This document shows positions 18,714-27,772 of a stretch of DNA of 64,000 nt, in pieces; the stretch's first letter is position 1, and every line of letters begins with the position of its first letter. This DNA is from Pseudomonadota bacterium (GTDB lineage: Bacteria; Desulfobacterota; Desulfobacteria; Desulfobacterales; Desulfosarcinaceae): assembly GCA_023435265.1 (NCBI GenBank), contig JAEYRZ010000117.1, positions 9,379-73,378 on the forward strand, given 5' to 3'. Under the pieces are notes generated by a model. It saw only the letters and a list, made by a program, of their open reading frames with translations, did no database searches and had not been told where the DNA came from. The translations under genes and the position numbers were made by a program.

Positions 18714-18995
18714 ATGGCAAGCCGCCTGAAAATCAAAGTCAACCGTGCTTCGGACCGCCGCTGGGATCCGGAGCGGGCGCTGGCGAACGCATTGGCCGAG
18801 AGAAACCGTTTTCTGGAGCAATATCCCCACCAACGCAAGCTGCAGGCTGAAATCGATCGCGTACTCGAAAAAGCAGGCTCCCCCGAAAACCGCATGGCCG
18901 TACTGGCCTTCATGCTGGAATCCAGACTCACCGAATTACAAGGGCATCTGCAGCGTTTGAATCGAATCCTGATGCGCAGCAAATCAGTTCCTTAG
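18714..18995 (+). CDS. DUF3135-like small protein
   Basis: Predicted protein of 93 residues with a GAGGAAG ribosome site. It is basic at the N-terminus and then largely helical: LEQYPHQRKLQAEIDRVLEK and MAVLAFMLESRLTELQGHL. This resembles the DUF3135 pattern of two helices around a QRKLQxxIDxxL core, but I assign it with limited confidence. It follows the DHH gene on the same strand after 78 bases. No catalytic residues are seen. Confidence 0.55.
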   Translation: MASRLKIKVNRASDRRWDPERALANALAERNRFLEQYPHQRKLQAEIDRVLEKAGSPENRMAVLAFMLESRLTELQGHLQRLNRILMRSKSVP

Positions 18996-19024
18996 CGGTT
19001 CCGCGGTTGGCGTGCGGCACCGGC

Positions 19025-20038
19025 TTACGCAATCGCCATCAGAAATGTCCTCAGATTCACTTTCTTGTTGCGAATGCGCAGTTTGTGCCGAACCCTCTGC
19101 CGGTGTACCTCCACGGTGCGCCTGGACACGGCCATGAGGTGGGCGATTTCGCGGGAACGCTTTCCCTGGCGGATGAAATTGGCCACTTTGAGCTCCGCTG
19201 CAGTCAGATTGTACTGCTCGAGGGAAAGGCGGCGGGCGAAACCGGCGGTGATATCATTCAGGTTGGCTTCGATGATCGATAGACAGGCCAATTGCTGCGC
19301 ATCGATCATGTTCATGCGCAATTTGTCCAGATAGGGCAGGATCAGCTTCATTACATTGTACGCCACCTGTTCTTCGAGTTCACGCCGATCCGCATCCCGG
19401 CGCTTCAACAGCACCTTCAAGGCTGTATTGGCTTCCTGCAGGTGCATTTTCTCCATCTGCAGGTCGGCTTCGCGGTCACGCAGCACCTGCTCTGCTTCGC
19501 GGTGTTCGGCGATCTCTTTACGAAGCGCTTCGTTTGCGCCCAGCAGTTCGGCCGTACGGATTCCGATTTGCTTCTCGAGCGCTTCCTGCCCGCGGATGCG
19601 CGGGGTGATATCACGGCAAATGCCCGCATGGGCCCGGAAGACTTTATCCGCTGTGAACCAAATCGACGAGTGCGCCTCGAACCAGAGCGGCCGGCCATCT
19701 TTTGACACGATGCGGAACTGCTGAAAGCTGCGGAAGTCGGTTCGGCGGGAAACCGCCGCGCAATACGCATCGAGAATGCGGTTGCGGTCGTCAGGGTGAA
19801 TCCAGTCGCCGAAAAAGCGACCGAGCCAATCCCGGCGGCGGTATCCCAGGGCAGCCACGGATGCGTTAACATCGATCAGGACGCCGTGTTCGTCGAGGGC
19901 GAAATAGAGATCCGGAATATCGACCAAGGATCCCGGCCCGCCGGAGGGCGACGAAACCGCCTCCGGGCACACCGGGCCGGACAGGGTCCCGACGACCGAC
20001 TGGCCCCTGGCCGGTGGGTACGGTTTGACCGGGTCCAT
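19025..20038 (-). CDS. PAS-domain LuxR-type transcriptional regulator
   Basis: Predicted protein of 337 residues with an AGGAGAC ribosome site. A PAS domain spans about 42-155 (LYFALDEHGVLIDVN, WIHPDDRNRILDAY, HAGICRDITPRIRG). A long coiled coil follows at about 155-235. The C-terminus carries a LuxR/GerE helix-turn-helix, LTAAELKVANFIRQGKRSRE then AVSRRTVEVHRQRVRHKL. There is no receiver or kinase domain, so it probably senses a small ligand or redox state through PAS and acts directly on DNA. The targets are unknown, and the gene is transcribed away from the YchF-like gene. Confidence 0.85.
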   Translation of the reverse strand: MDPVKPYPPARGQSVVGTLSGPVCPEAVSSPSGGPGSLVDIPDLYFALDEHGVLIDVNASVAALGYRRRDWLGRFFGDWIHPDDRNRILDAYCAAVSRRTDFRSFQQFRIVSKDGRPLWFEAHSSIWFTADKVFRAHAGICRDITPRIRGQEALEKQIGIRTAELLGANEALRKEIAEHREAEQVLRDREADLQMEKMHLQEANTALKVLLKRRDADRRELEEQVAYNVMKLILPYLDKLRMNMIDAQQLACLSIIEANLNDITAGFARRLSLEQYNLTAAELKVANFIRQGKRSREIAHLMAVSRRTVEVHRQRVRHKLRIRNKKVNLRTFLMAIA

Positions 20039-20243
20039 GATGTGTCTCCTGAAATTAAGATGCGTCTGACAGCAGGCAGGTGGCAGCTTACTACCGTGAT
20101 ACGTGAACGGGTGTCAATCCGATCTGGTGCGCGCCTGACGCAATCCGGCGGAAAACCGGTTTAAACTTGCCTTACGGCACCATCGAGGGTACTAAAGGCG
20201 CCGATTTGACGCACTTGCCAATGCAGACGGATGGAGATCGCGC

Positions 20244-21275
20244 ATGAAACTGGGTATCATCGGCCGGCCGGGCGCCGGGAAAACCACGCTGTTCGAAGCC
20301 TTGACCAAATGTCCGCTCGACAATCCGCAGCGCCGGGAAAGCCGTATCGGAACCGTCAGGGTGCCGGACGAACGCGTGGAGAAACTTTCGGCCATGTACC
20401 AGCCGCGGAAAACCATTTTCGCCCAGGTCGAATACTTTTTGCCGGCGCCGGGCGAACACGTGAAGGAATCGGGCCGCGAGCAGAGCGTCTGGGCCCAGGC
20501 CCGCGATTGCGATGCCCTGATCCACGTGATTCGCAATTTCAGCGCCTACGGGGAAGATCCGCCGTCGCCGGAAGCCGATTTCCAGGCTGTGAATCAGGAG
20601 TTGATGCTGATCGATCTTGTGGCGGTCGAAAAACGCATGGAGCGCCTGGCCCTCGACCAGAAGCGCGGCAAGAAACCCGATATGGAAGAAATGACCTTGT
20701 TGGAGCAGTGCCACGCGCACCTGAACGCCGAAAGGCCGCTGCGGCATTTCCCCGAACTGGCCGCCGCACGGGCTTTGCGGGGCTATGCCTTTCTCTCGGC
20801 CAAACCGATGCTGGTCATTTTGAATAACGCCGACGAAGACGAAAACCTGCCGTCCGGCCTATGGCAATCGGGCGAATCCGCCCTGGCCCTGCGCGTCAAG
20901 CTCGAACAAGAATTGGCCCAAATGCCGCCCGAAGAAGCCCGCGTTTTCCTGGAATCGTACGGAATCCAGGCATCGGCCATGGATCGCGTGATCGGCCTTT
21001 CTTATCAATTGCTCGGCTTGATTTCCTTTTTCACCGTGGGCGAAGACGAAGTGCGCGCCTGGACCATTTCGCGTGGCACCGCCGCGGTGGATGCGGCCGA
21101 GGTGATCCATTCGGATATCAAAAAAGGGTTCATCCGAGCCGAAGTGCTGGCCTACCGCGACCTGATGGCCGCCGGCAGTTATGCCGAAGCGCGCAAGCAG
21201 GGCACCGTCCGCCTGGAGGGGAAAACCTATGCGGTACAGGACGGCGATATCATCAATTTCCGGTTCAACGTATGA
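20244..21275 (+). CDS. YchF/OLA1-like P-loop GTPase/ATPase
   Basis: Predicted protein of 343 residues. Walker A GRPGAGKTT begins at residue 7. The specificity motif reads ILNNADED instead of a GTPase NKxD, consistent with the OLA1/YchF branch that prefers ATP. The C-terminus has the TGS-like ending GKTYAVQDGDIINFRFNV typical of YchF. At 343 residues it is a little shorter than canonical YchF (about 363) and divergent from it, so it may be a second, lineage-specific paralogue. Members associate with ribosomes and stress responses. Confidence 0.82.
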   Translation: MKLGIIGRPGAGKTTLFEALTKCPLDNPQRRESRIGTVRVPDERVEKLSAMYQPRKTIFAQVEYFLPAPGEHVKESGREQSVWAQARDCDALIHVIRNFSAYGEDPPSPEADFQAVNQELMLIDLVAVEKRMERLALDQKRGKKPDMEEMTLLEQCHAHLNAERPLRHFPELAAARALRGYAFLSAKPMLVILNNADEDENLPSGLWQSGESALALRVKLEQELAQMPPEEARVFLESYGIQASAMDRVIGLSYQLLGLISFFTVGEDEVRAWTISRGTAAVDAAEVIHSDIKKGFIRAEVLAYRDLMAAGSYAEARKQGTVRLEGKTYAVQDGDIINFRFNV

Positions 21276-21405
21276 CGGCACCGCTTCATCCCGTTGTCCC
21301 TGCGGCGTACTGCAGTACGCCTCGGGACACGGCATTCGCGGCGCCTTGATCTTGAGCTTTTTGCGGCGCCGTCAGTTTGGAGACTTCTTACGAACTCATA
21401 AGCAT

Positions 21406-22503
21406 ATGAATGAATCATCGATATATAGTGCCATGAAAGATCCGGCGGAGAAAAAGACGACGAGCCGATCGACCGGCTGGCGGACGCTGCTGGCGGAGGA
21501 CGGTGCATTGCCCGCGGCATTGGCGCGGTGCGGCGCGGATCATTCGCAACTGAAGCCGGTCACGGATGTTTTCCCGATGCGGATCAACACCTATTTTCGT
21601 TCCTTGATCCAGACCGCCGACGACCCGCTGGGGCGGCAAGTGATTCCGGCGCCGGCCGAACTCGAGGATGCGGCAGCGCCGCTGGATCCTCTCGATGAAG
21701 AACATCAATCGCCGACCCCTTGCGTGATCCATCGCTACCCGCGGCGCGTGGTCTTCCTGGTCTCCAATCAATGCGCCGTATATTGCCGATTCTGCATGCG
21801 CAAACGGCGAACCGCCGGCGGCAGGCAGGTGCCGGCCGCCCTTCTGGCGGAAGGCATGCAATACATCGCCCGCCGAACAGACATCGACGAGGTGATCCTC
21901 TCCGGCGGCGACCCCCTCATGCTGCCGGACAATCGGCTGTTGCACATTCTGGAAGCACTGCGCCGCATTCCGCATATTCGTGTGCTGCGCATCCATACGC
22001 GCATGCCCGGCGTGCTGCCGCAACGCATCACCAGACGCCTGGCCCGCGCGCTGGCGCGCTTCCAGCCCCTGTACGTCAACATCCATTTCAATCACCCGGA
22101 CGAACTCACGCCCGCTTCGGAGGAAGCCTGCCGGCGGCTGGCGGATGCCGGCATCGCCTTGGGCAGCCAGACTGTTTTACTGCGCGGCGTGAATGACGAT
22201 CCGGCCGTTCTGGCCCGTTTGATGATGCGCCTGCTATCCATACGCGTGCGGCCCTATTACCTGCACCAACTCGATCATGTCCGCGGAACGGCCCATTTCC
22301 GGGTTCCACTGGAGCATGCCCGTGAACTTGCGGCCTCCCTGCGGGGCCGGGTGTCTGGAATGGCGGTGCCGCATTTTGCGGTCGATCTGCCCGGCGGCGG
22401 AGGAAAGGTGGCCCTTCTTCCGGATGCGGTTATCGAAGAAGGGGACGCGTGCTGGTGGATCCGCAATTGGCAAGGGCGCCGGTATGCCTATCCAATGCGA
22501 TGA
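21406..22503 (+). CDS. KamA-family radical SAM aminomutase
   Basis: Predicted protein of 365 residues from the ATG at 21406. Residues 123-130 give the radical SAM CxxxCxxC motif (CAVYCRFC). ILSGGDPLML is the SAM-binding segment, and DLPGGGGKVALLPD near the C-terminus holds the lysine that binds pyridoxal phosphate in lysine 2,3-aminomutase. It is shorter than clostridial lysine 2,3-aminomutase and close in size to EpmB, which makes beta-lysine for elongation factor P. No epmA or efp gene is nearby. Lysine or a related amino acid is the likely substrate. Confidence 0.85.
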   Translation: MNESSIYSAMKDPAEKKTTSRSTGWRTLLAEDGALPAALARCGADHSQLKPVTDVFPMRINTYFRSLIQTADDPLGRQVIPAPAELEDAAAPLDPLDEEHQSPTPCVIHRYPRRVVFLVSNQCAVYCRFCMRKRRTAGGRQVPAALLAEGMQYIARRTDIDEVILSGGDPLMLPDNRLLHILEALRRIPHIRVLRIHTRMPGVLPQRITRRLARALARFQPLYVNIHFNHPDELTPASEEACRRLADAGIALGSQTVLLRGVNDDPAVLARLMMRLLSIRVRPYYLHQLDHVRGTAHFRVPLEHARELAASLRGRVSGMAVPHFAVDLPGGGGKVALLPDAVIEEGDACWWIRNWQGRRYAYPMR

Positions 22504-22516
22504 TGTATCGATACAG

Positions 22517-22537
22517 AAGGGGGCCTGAAGCCCCCTT
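22517..22537. terminator. Bidirectional hairpin between kamA-like gene and HU gene
   Basis: AAGGGGGC-CTGAA-GCCCCCTT forms an 8-base perfect stem with a short loop between two convergent genes. There is no long T tract on either side, but the A and T ends extend the stem. Confidence 0.65.
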
Positions 22538-22560
22538 GCGGATGAATCGTCGAGCGGAGT

Positions 22561-22830
22561 TTAAGCCACCGCATTCTTGAGGGCCTTGCCGGCCATGAAT
22601 TGCGGCACCTTACGGGCTTTGATCTTGATCTTCTCGCCGGTACGCGGATTGCGGCCCGTGCGTGCTTTGCGCTTGGATACTTTGAAGGTTCCGAACCCGG
22701 TCAGGGTGATCTTGTCGCCCTTTTTCAGGCCCTGGGTGATGGCGCCCAACAGACTTTCGAGGGCGGCCTCTGCTTCTTTCTTGCTGTTCAGATTTTTGGC
22801 CATCTCAGTAATTAATTCACTCTTGTTCAT
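22561..22830 (-). CDS. DNA-binding protein HU
   Basis: Predicted protein of 89 residues, exactly the usual HU length, with AAGGAG upstream. It starts [15 protein letters not shown] and contains [20 protein letters not shown], the HU/IHF signature with the DNA-intercalating beta arm and its Arg-Asn-Pro tip. It ends with [14 protein letters not shown]. It is a nucleoid-associated protein that bends DNA as a dimer. A DksA-like gene lies upstream on the same strand. Confidence 0.95.
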   Translation of the reverse strand: MNKSELITEMAKNLNSKKEAEAALESLLGAITQGLKKGDKITLTGFGTFKVSKRKARTGRNPRTGEKIKIKARKVPQFMAGKALKNAVA

Positions 22831-22959
22831 CCTCTTTTGCTCTCCTTTCTGTCGTTAGGTGACGCAAATGCGTGGGTAGAATAGCAGCTCTGGCACGTCC
22901 GAGGCTCAGTGCACACAGTCTCCTCCATCGCGGGCGGGATGGCCGGGCTGTGAACCGGC

Positions 22960-23322
22960 TCAAAAGCCGGATACTTTTTCCATCGCTTCCATTCTGGTCT
23001 TGCATTGAATGCAATAGGCGGTCACGGGTCGCGCCATCAGCCTGGCCAAAGCGATATCTTCACCGCAAGATTCACAGACCCCGAAGGTCCCCTCTTCAAT
23101 TTTGCCAATGGCTGTCTTGATCTTCTTGATTAGATGGCTTTCCCGATCGCGAATTCGCAAAGTATAGTTACGGTCGGTTTCGATTGCGGCCTGGTCAACC
23201 GGGTCGGCGGCATTTTCATCCGATTGGACCAGTGCATTGACCGTTTTTTCCGCGCGTGCGAGTAATTCTTCGAGTTGATGATTGAGCAGTTCTTTAAAAT
23301 AGTCAAGATCTTTGGGCTGCAT
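22960..23322 (-). CDS. DksA/TraR-family RNA polymerase-binding protein
   Basis: Predicted protein of 120 residues with a GAGGTTAC ribosome site. A helical coiled-coil part (1-75) bears DENAADPVDQAA, the acidic tip region expected in DksA. A C4 zinc finger follows: CESCGEDIALARLMARPVTA then YCIQC. The length and the complete zinc finger fit the classical DksA form (about 120-150 residues). It would enter the RNA polymerase secondary channel and modulate stringent-response promoters with ppGpp. A smaller zinc-finger relative occurs at 1045-1311. Confidence 0.88.
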   Translation of the reverse strand: MQPKDLDYFKELLNHQLEELLARAEKTVNALVQSDENAADPVDQAAIETDRNYTLRIRDRESHLIKKIKTAIGKIEEGTFGVCESCGEDIALARLMARPVTAYCIQCKTRMEAMEKVSGF

Positions 23323-23387
23323 GTAACCTCAATTTCTCTGCGGCGGGCAATGCCGCGGCGAAAATGCCGGCGTCGATCACCGATACT

Positions 23388-23432
23388 TTGAAAAAAACCG
23401 GCCTTCCGTATGCGCTACGAAAGCCGGCAATA
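23388..23432 (-). terminator. Rho-independent terminator, minus strand
   Basis: Read on the minus strand, GCCGGCTTTCGTAG-CGCA-TACGGAAGGCCGG forms an imperfect stem followed by a run of seven T residues. It would end transcription of the gene at 23619-23873. Confidence 0.75.
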
Positions 23433-23618
23433 AAAAAAACGGTTCAGATATCGATCTCGTAAAACGTTTCGACCCTCAGCCGGGGATATCTGATCCGTAC
23501 CGTTAATGGGCGGACAATATCATCAGGTTTTCAATCGATCAACTGTCCAATTGCTTATCGGGCGTGAAATTCGTCCAATAAAAAAGGAGGGCGGAACACC
23601 AGGCCGCTGTCATCGACC

Positions 23619-23873
23619 TCAAAAGCTCTCCAGTATGCAAAACTCTCGAATCGTGATCGATCTGGATGGCTTGACATCCCGGCTGACCACACCCGTGGCC
23701 TGGATCGATTTCTGAATCAAATCGAGAAACTGTTCTCCGTTCTCGATCAGATATTGTTCATCATCGGTCGCGCACAGGGCCACCGCCGTAACCCGATCAT
23801 CCTCATCCCATTGTACCGGCGTTACGATACCGACGAGCGTCTCATTTTCACGGGCTTTCTTCTTCTTAGGCAT
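23619..23873 (-). CDS. Small hypothetical protein
   Basis: Predicted protein of 84 residues with an AAGGAGTC ribosome site and a terminator downstream, so it is probably real. It opens with a lysine run (MPKKKKARENE) and then reads TLVGIVTPVQWDEDDRVTAV, suggesting a small beta-barrel-like fold. No family was recognised. The sequence between its stop and the terminator (23433-23618) holds nothing I can name. Confidence 0.6.
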   Translation of the reverse strand: MPKKKKARENETLVGIVTPVQWDEDDRVTAVALCATDDEQYLIENGEQFLDLIQKSIQATGVVSRDVKPSRSITIREFCILESF

Positions 23874-23966
23874 CGTCCCGACTCCTTAACACGCCATCGG
23901 CGGTGCCTGGCCGCCTGGTACCGCGGCAACCCCACACCAATCTACACGGCCACGACACCGGTGAAA

Positions 23967-24248
23967 TCATTCCGCCAGAATCTGGTACGTTTTGACGGTG
24001 ATCACCTTCATGTCGTCCTGTTCTTCGACCGGACCGGTGACTTTCACGCGCGCATTGACATGGTTCTCGGCCAGTTCATTGCCTTTGGGCGTATCGGCGA
24101 TCTCGTAGATCTCACCGTCTGAAACGATCTGATAGCTGTCATTCACCTCGCCCGTAATAGTTACGTCCGCCGCCCAGGCCGGCGCCACGAACGATGCGGC
24201 GCACAACAGCGCCACGACGGCCCACAAAACTTTTGAAAACCAGGACAT
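23967..24248 (-). CDS. Small exported protein, OB-like
   Basis: Predicted protein of 93 residues from the ATG at 24248, behind AAGGAGTGG. The open frame continues upstream but that part has no good start. Residues 1-25 form a signal peptide ending APAWA|A. The mature part reads VTITGEVNDSYQIVSDGEIY and NHVNARVKVTGPVEE, a pattern like small periplasmic OB-fold (bacterial OB-fold, BOF-type) proteins. The function is unknown. Confidence 0.7.
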   Translation of the reverse strand: MSWFSKVLWAVVALLCAASFVAPAWAADVTITGEVNDSYQIVSDGEIYEIADTPKGNELAENHVNARVKVTGPVEEQDDMKVITVKTYQILAE

Positions 24249-24579
24249 TCTTCCACTCCTTTTCTGTTCTCGGCTGCGGGAGGAATTAGCAAACATTGTG
24301 CCCAGTATACAAGCATCCGAATTAAATACATATATACTATAGCCGCATTTCATCGCGCCTATTCTTCCGTGTAGTTCTTCGGACTCATCTTCCACTGAGC
24401 GCCATATTCAGCTGATTTAGCGTACAATTTTGAAATGAAGCGCTGGTTCCGTTTTATTTGGAACCGGAACCGGAGGGGCTGATTTGCCAGCCGCCGTGCA
24501 GATCCCGGGCTCAGGCGCCGAAATGAGTTGGCAGTTCGGCGCATCCGTGCAATAAGGAGAAAATCGAAAAAAAGACGAC
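24249..24579. promoter_or_regulatory. Divergent intergenic region
   Basis: No gene is seen in these 331 bases. An A/T-rich stretch near 24326-24344 reads AATACATATATACTATAGC. On the minus strand it offers a possible -10 (TATAGT) for the exported protein gene. An AAGGAGA sequence at 24553-24559 lies about 20 bases before the methyltransferase ATG, further than usual. Confidence 0.4.
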
Positions 24580-25782
24580 ATGCCTGATATTTCAATACAA
24601 AACGATCACGGAAACAGCCTGCGAAAACGGATCAAGCGCCACCTGGTCGGCCGCCAGCTTGCTTTTTTCGCCACCGCGACCCCGGGTCTGGAGACGGTTA
24701 CGGGCGATGAGTTGGCCCGCCTGTCGCCGACCGTTCAAGTGGCCGAAGTGATTCGGGGCGGCGCGGCATTCAGGGGGCGGCTGACCGATCTGTACCGGGC
24801 CAATCTGCACCTTTTCACGGCGGGACGCGTTCTACTGCGCCTGGTGGATTTCAAGGCGACCAATTTTCTGCAGTTGCGCAAAAGAGTCATGGCGCTGCCC
24901 TGGCAATTCTTCATGGCCCCGGGAACGGTCCCCGGCTGCAAAGTCCGGGCGCATCGATCACGCCTGTATCACAGCGAGGCGATCGGACAGCAGATCGGCG
25001 AGACGATCGCCGAATACTGGCGGATGCTCGACTGCAGCCCCGCGGCGGACGACCGACAAACGCTCTATGTGCGCCTCGACCAGGATCGTGTGAATCTCTC
25101 GTTGGACGGCAGCGGCGCCAATCTGTATCGGCGTGGTATCAAAACCCACTCGACCCGGGCCCCCCTGCGCGAAACCACTGCCGCGGCAATCCTCCAACTG
25201 GCCGGTTACCGGCCGGACCGTCCGTTGTGCGACCCCATGTGCGGGGCTGGCACATTCAGCCTTGAAGCGGCGTTGAAGGCCAAAAATGCGGCGCCGGGGT
25301 CCAGGCGATCTTTTCCTTTTCTGCAATGGCCGTCTTTTCAGCCCCGCCAATGGGAGTATCTGTTGAAACAGGCGGCCGGCGGCATCGAGCGCCTGGCCAA
25401 GCCCCTGATCTGGGCTTCGGATATCGAGCTTTCGGCTTTGGAAGACCTGCACGCATGCGTGGCGCAGAGCAATCTGGAAGATGCCGTGGTAGTGGAGCGG
25501 CGGGATTTTTTCAAAGATCCCACCCGTTGGTCAGAGGTCGGCGGCCCGCCCGGGCTGATCGTTCTGAACCCGCCGTACGGCAGGCGCCTGCAACCGGACG
25601 GGCCGCTGACGCGCTTTTATCAACGGCTTGCCGTTCGGATGCGTTCGGCGTTCCCTGGCTGGCATGCGGCGGTGATCGTTCCGGAACGCACCCTGGGAGG
25701 ACTCTTCCCATTCTGCCGGCAGGTTCACGCTTTCGAGCACGGCGGATTGCGGTTGTATTTGCTGGCAGGCACCATCCCGTGA
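24580..25782 (+). CDS. THUMP-type class I RNA methyltransferase (RlmL/Trm14-like)
   Basis: Predicted protein of 400 residues. The N-terminal part (about 20-165) fits a ferredoxin-like plus THUMP region, with LAFFATATPGLETVTGDEL at its start. The C-terminal Rossmann methyltransferase has the SAM-binding segment CDPMCGAGTFSLEAALKAKN and the catalytic IVLNPPYGRRL, the NPPY signature of amino-group methylation on guanine. This corresponds to the N-terminal half of RlmL/YcbY, which makes m2G2445 in 23S rRNA. The separate RlmK half is absent, so the exact target base is uncertain. Confidence 0.85.
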   Translation: MPDISIQNDHGNSLRKRIKRHLVGRQLAFFATATPGLETVTGDELARLSPTVQVAEVIRGGAAFRGRLTDLYRANLHLFTAGRVLLRLVDFKATNFLQLRKRVMALPWQFFMAPGTVPGCKVRAHRSRLYHSEAIGQQIGETIAEYWRMLDCSPAADDRQTLYVRLDQDRVNLSLDGSGANLYRRGIKTHSTRAPLRETTAAAILQLAGYRPDRPLCDPMCGAGTFSLEAALKAKNAAPGSRRSFPFLQWPSFQPRQWEYLLKQAAGGIERLAKPLIWASDIELSALEDLHACVAQSNLEDAVVVERRDFFKDPTRWSEVGGPPGLIVLNPPYGRRLQPDGPLTRFYQRLAVRMRSAFPGWHAAVIVPERTLGGLFPFCRQVHAFEHGGLRLYLLAGTIP

Positions 25783-25917
25783 GCGGAACACGGCCGATTC
25801 ACGCGGCCGGTCCTGGTGAAATCGCCGGCTGCGGACCGCTGCGATTGACGAACGCCAGGATTTAAGGCTACTTAATCCATCACGCGGCCTTCGGACACGA
25901 AACTGAAAAGAAAAACC

Positions 25918-26571
25918 ATGTGCACATCCGAAATTTTGCTAAGCATTGCGGCGTTCATCGTGATCGTCGCCGGAATGAAGGCGGCCGCCGTCATCGTGGT
26001 GCCTTTCGTCCTGTCGGTTTTTATCACCATCATGTGCGCACCGCTCATGTTCTGGCTGCAGAAAAAAGGCGTCCCGGCGGTCCCGGCCACCCTCCTCACG
26101 GTGCTGCTGGTTGTGTCGGCGGGAATCGTCATGGCGGCGCTGGTCGGTCAATCGGTCAATGATTTTTCGCAGGATCTGCCGCTGTATCAGGAACAAATCA
26201 AAGCGAAGACGCAGGCCGCCGCCCTGGTCCAACTGGCCCCCGGCCATGCGGCGGCCGCGGCGGCCGGGTATATCGCCTTTAATTTGATCATGGGCAATTT
26301 CATTGAACCGCGTTTCACGGGACGCGGTTTGGGCCTTTCAATGCTGGTCGTATCACTCTTGTTTTGGGGATGGGTGCTCGGACCGGTCGGCATGCTGCTC
26401 TCGGTGCCGCTGACGATCACGGCCAAGATCGCGCTGGACAGCCGGCCCGAGACCCGCTGGCTGGCGATCGTTGTTGGGCCTGAACAGATAACCGCTTCAA
26501 AGCCCCTTGCGGCCTCCCCTCCGAAGCCGAATAACCCGTTTCGGACGGTACGTGCAAGCCGGCGCTTTTAA
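25918..26571 (+). pseudogene. AI-2E family transporter with internal deletion
   Basis: The frame gives 217 residues, whereas AI-2E (PerM) transporters have about 340-370. The N-terminal 100 residues or so ([20 protein letters not shown] onward, through [20 protein letters not shown]) and the C-terminal part ([20 protein letters not shown], then [20 protein letters not shown]) match the family. The middle, about 130-140 residues with several helices, is missing in frame near residue 103, where [17 protein letters not shown] joins the two ends. It is therefore either a remnant or a shortened protein. No frameshift is present. The tail of about 30 residues is Pro/Arg-rich and not typical. It precedes lptF by 16 bases. 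Confidence 0.65.
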
Positions 26572-26587
26572 GAATTTCCGGTACCTA

Positions 26588-27772
26588 ATGAGATTCAACA
26601 CCATCCTGAACCGCTACATCTTCTTCGAATTTTTTCCGCCCTTCGGCATCAACCTGCTTTTTTTCGCCTTCATTTTTCTGATCACGCGCGTGCTCGATAT
26701 CGTCAATATGATCCTGAACTATCGCGTCAGCCCGCTCGTCTTCATCCGTCTGGTGATTTATTCACTGCCCTACTTCCTCTCCTTCGTCATCCCGATGTCG
26801 GTGATGATGGCCGTGCTGCTGACTTTTTTGCGCATGTCCAACGACAATGAAGTCATGGCCATCAAGAGCTGCGGTATCAATCCGCACCGGTTCCTTGTGC
26901 CGGTGCTCTCCTTTTGCCTGCTCGGCTGGGGCCTGACGACATACGTCTCCGCGGTCGCCCTGCCGTGGGGCAATCGGTCGTTCAGCCGCTTGACCCTGGA
27001 AATGGCCCGCCAGCATGTCGACGCGGCGATCCAGGAGCGCACGTTCATTGACGAATTCGACGGACTGACCTTGTATGTCGCCCAGGTCGATACCCGCACC
27101 AGGACGCTCATCGACGTCTTTATCGAAGACCGGCGCACGGCCGGCATTCAAAACACCATTGTGGCCCCGAAGGGATCTTTGACGGCCGAACTGCAGGACG
27201 ATAAAGTACGGTTGACGCTGCTGGACGGCGTCCTGAATCAAGTCAACCTTGAAGATTATTCCGCGCATACCGTGCGCTTCGACTCATATGACATGCAGTT
27301 CGATCTCGACCGAAAAATGCGCTTGAGCTACTTGTCCAACAAGAGCGAATCGATGACCGTCTCCGAACTGCGCGCCTATATCGAGTCCTTCAAAACCAAG
27401 CGCAACAGGTACTATTATAATGCCTTGATGCGCTATCATGAAAAGTTCGCGCTGCCGTTCGCCTGCTTCGCGCTGGGAATTCTGGCCATTCCGCTGGGCA
27501 TCCAGCCCAAAAGGGATAAACGCTCGTTCGGCATCGTCGTGGGCATCGTTTTATTCCTGATTTACTACATGCTTCTCTCGGTGGGATGGTCGCTGGGTGA
27601 ATCCGGAGCCTATCATCCGCTCCTGGGCATGTGGACACCCAACATCGTCCTGGGCGGGATCGGCCTCTTCCTGTACCTGCGCAGCATGAAGGATCGCCCC
27701 CTGGTCCTTGGACGCTTCGCCGGATGGATGAAGTTCCGGCGCACTGCGGCAAGAGGAAGCCGCGAAGCATGA
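26588..27772 (+). CDS. lptF: LPS export ABC transporter permease LptF
   Basis: Predicted protein of 394 residues of the YjgP/YjgQ family. The ATG at 26588 begins MRFNTILNRYIFFEFFPPFG, the usual N-terminus. Transmembrane segments lie at about 12-35, 50-75, 95-120 and, at the C-terminal end, 285-305, 315-335 and 340-360. A periplasmic beta-jellyroll domain lies between the two halves. LptF and LptG pair with the LptB ATPase to lift lipopolysaccharide towards the outer membrane. The stop overlaps the lptG start (ATGA), and lptB is not in the window. Confidence 0.9.
   Translation: MRFNTILNRYIFFEFFPPFGINLLFFAFIFLITRVLDIVNMILNYRVSPLVFIRLVIYSLPYFLSFVIPMSVMMAVLLTFLRMSNDNEVMAIKSCGINPHRFLVPVLSFCLLGWGLTTYVSAVALPWGNRSFSRLTLEMARQHVDAAIQERTFIDEFDGLTLYVAQVDTRTRTLIDVFIEDRRTAGIQNTIVAPKGSLTAELQDDKVRLTLLDGVLNQVNLEDYSAHTVRFDSYDMQFDLDRKMRLSYLSNKSESMTVSELRAYIESFKTKRNRYYYNALMRYHEKFALPFACFALGILAIPLGIQPKRDKRSFGIVVGIVLFLIYYMLLSVGWSLGESGAYHPLLGMWTPNIVLGGIGLFLYLRSMKDRPLVLGRFAGWMKFRRTAARGSREA

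Noticed and set aside
22517..22537. A CRISPR-like or attachment site at this hairpin
   Set aside because: It is a single short inverted repeat between convergent genes, which fits a terminator.
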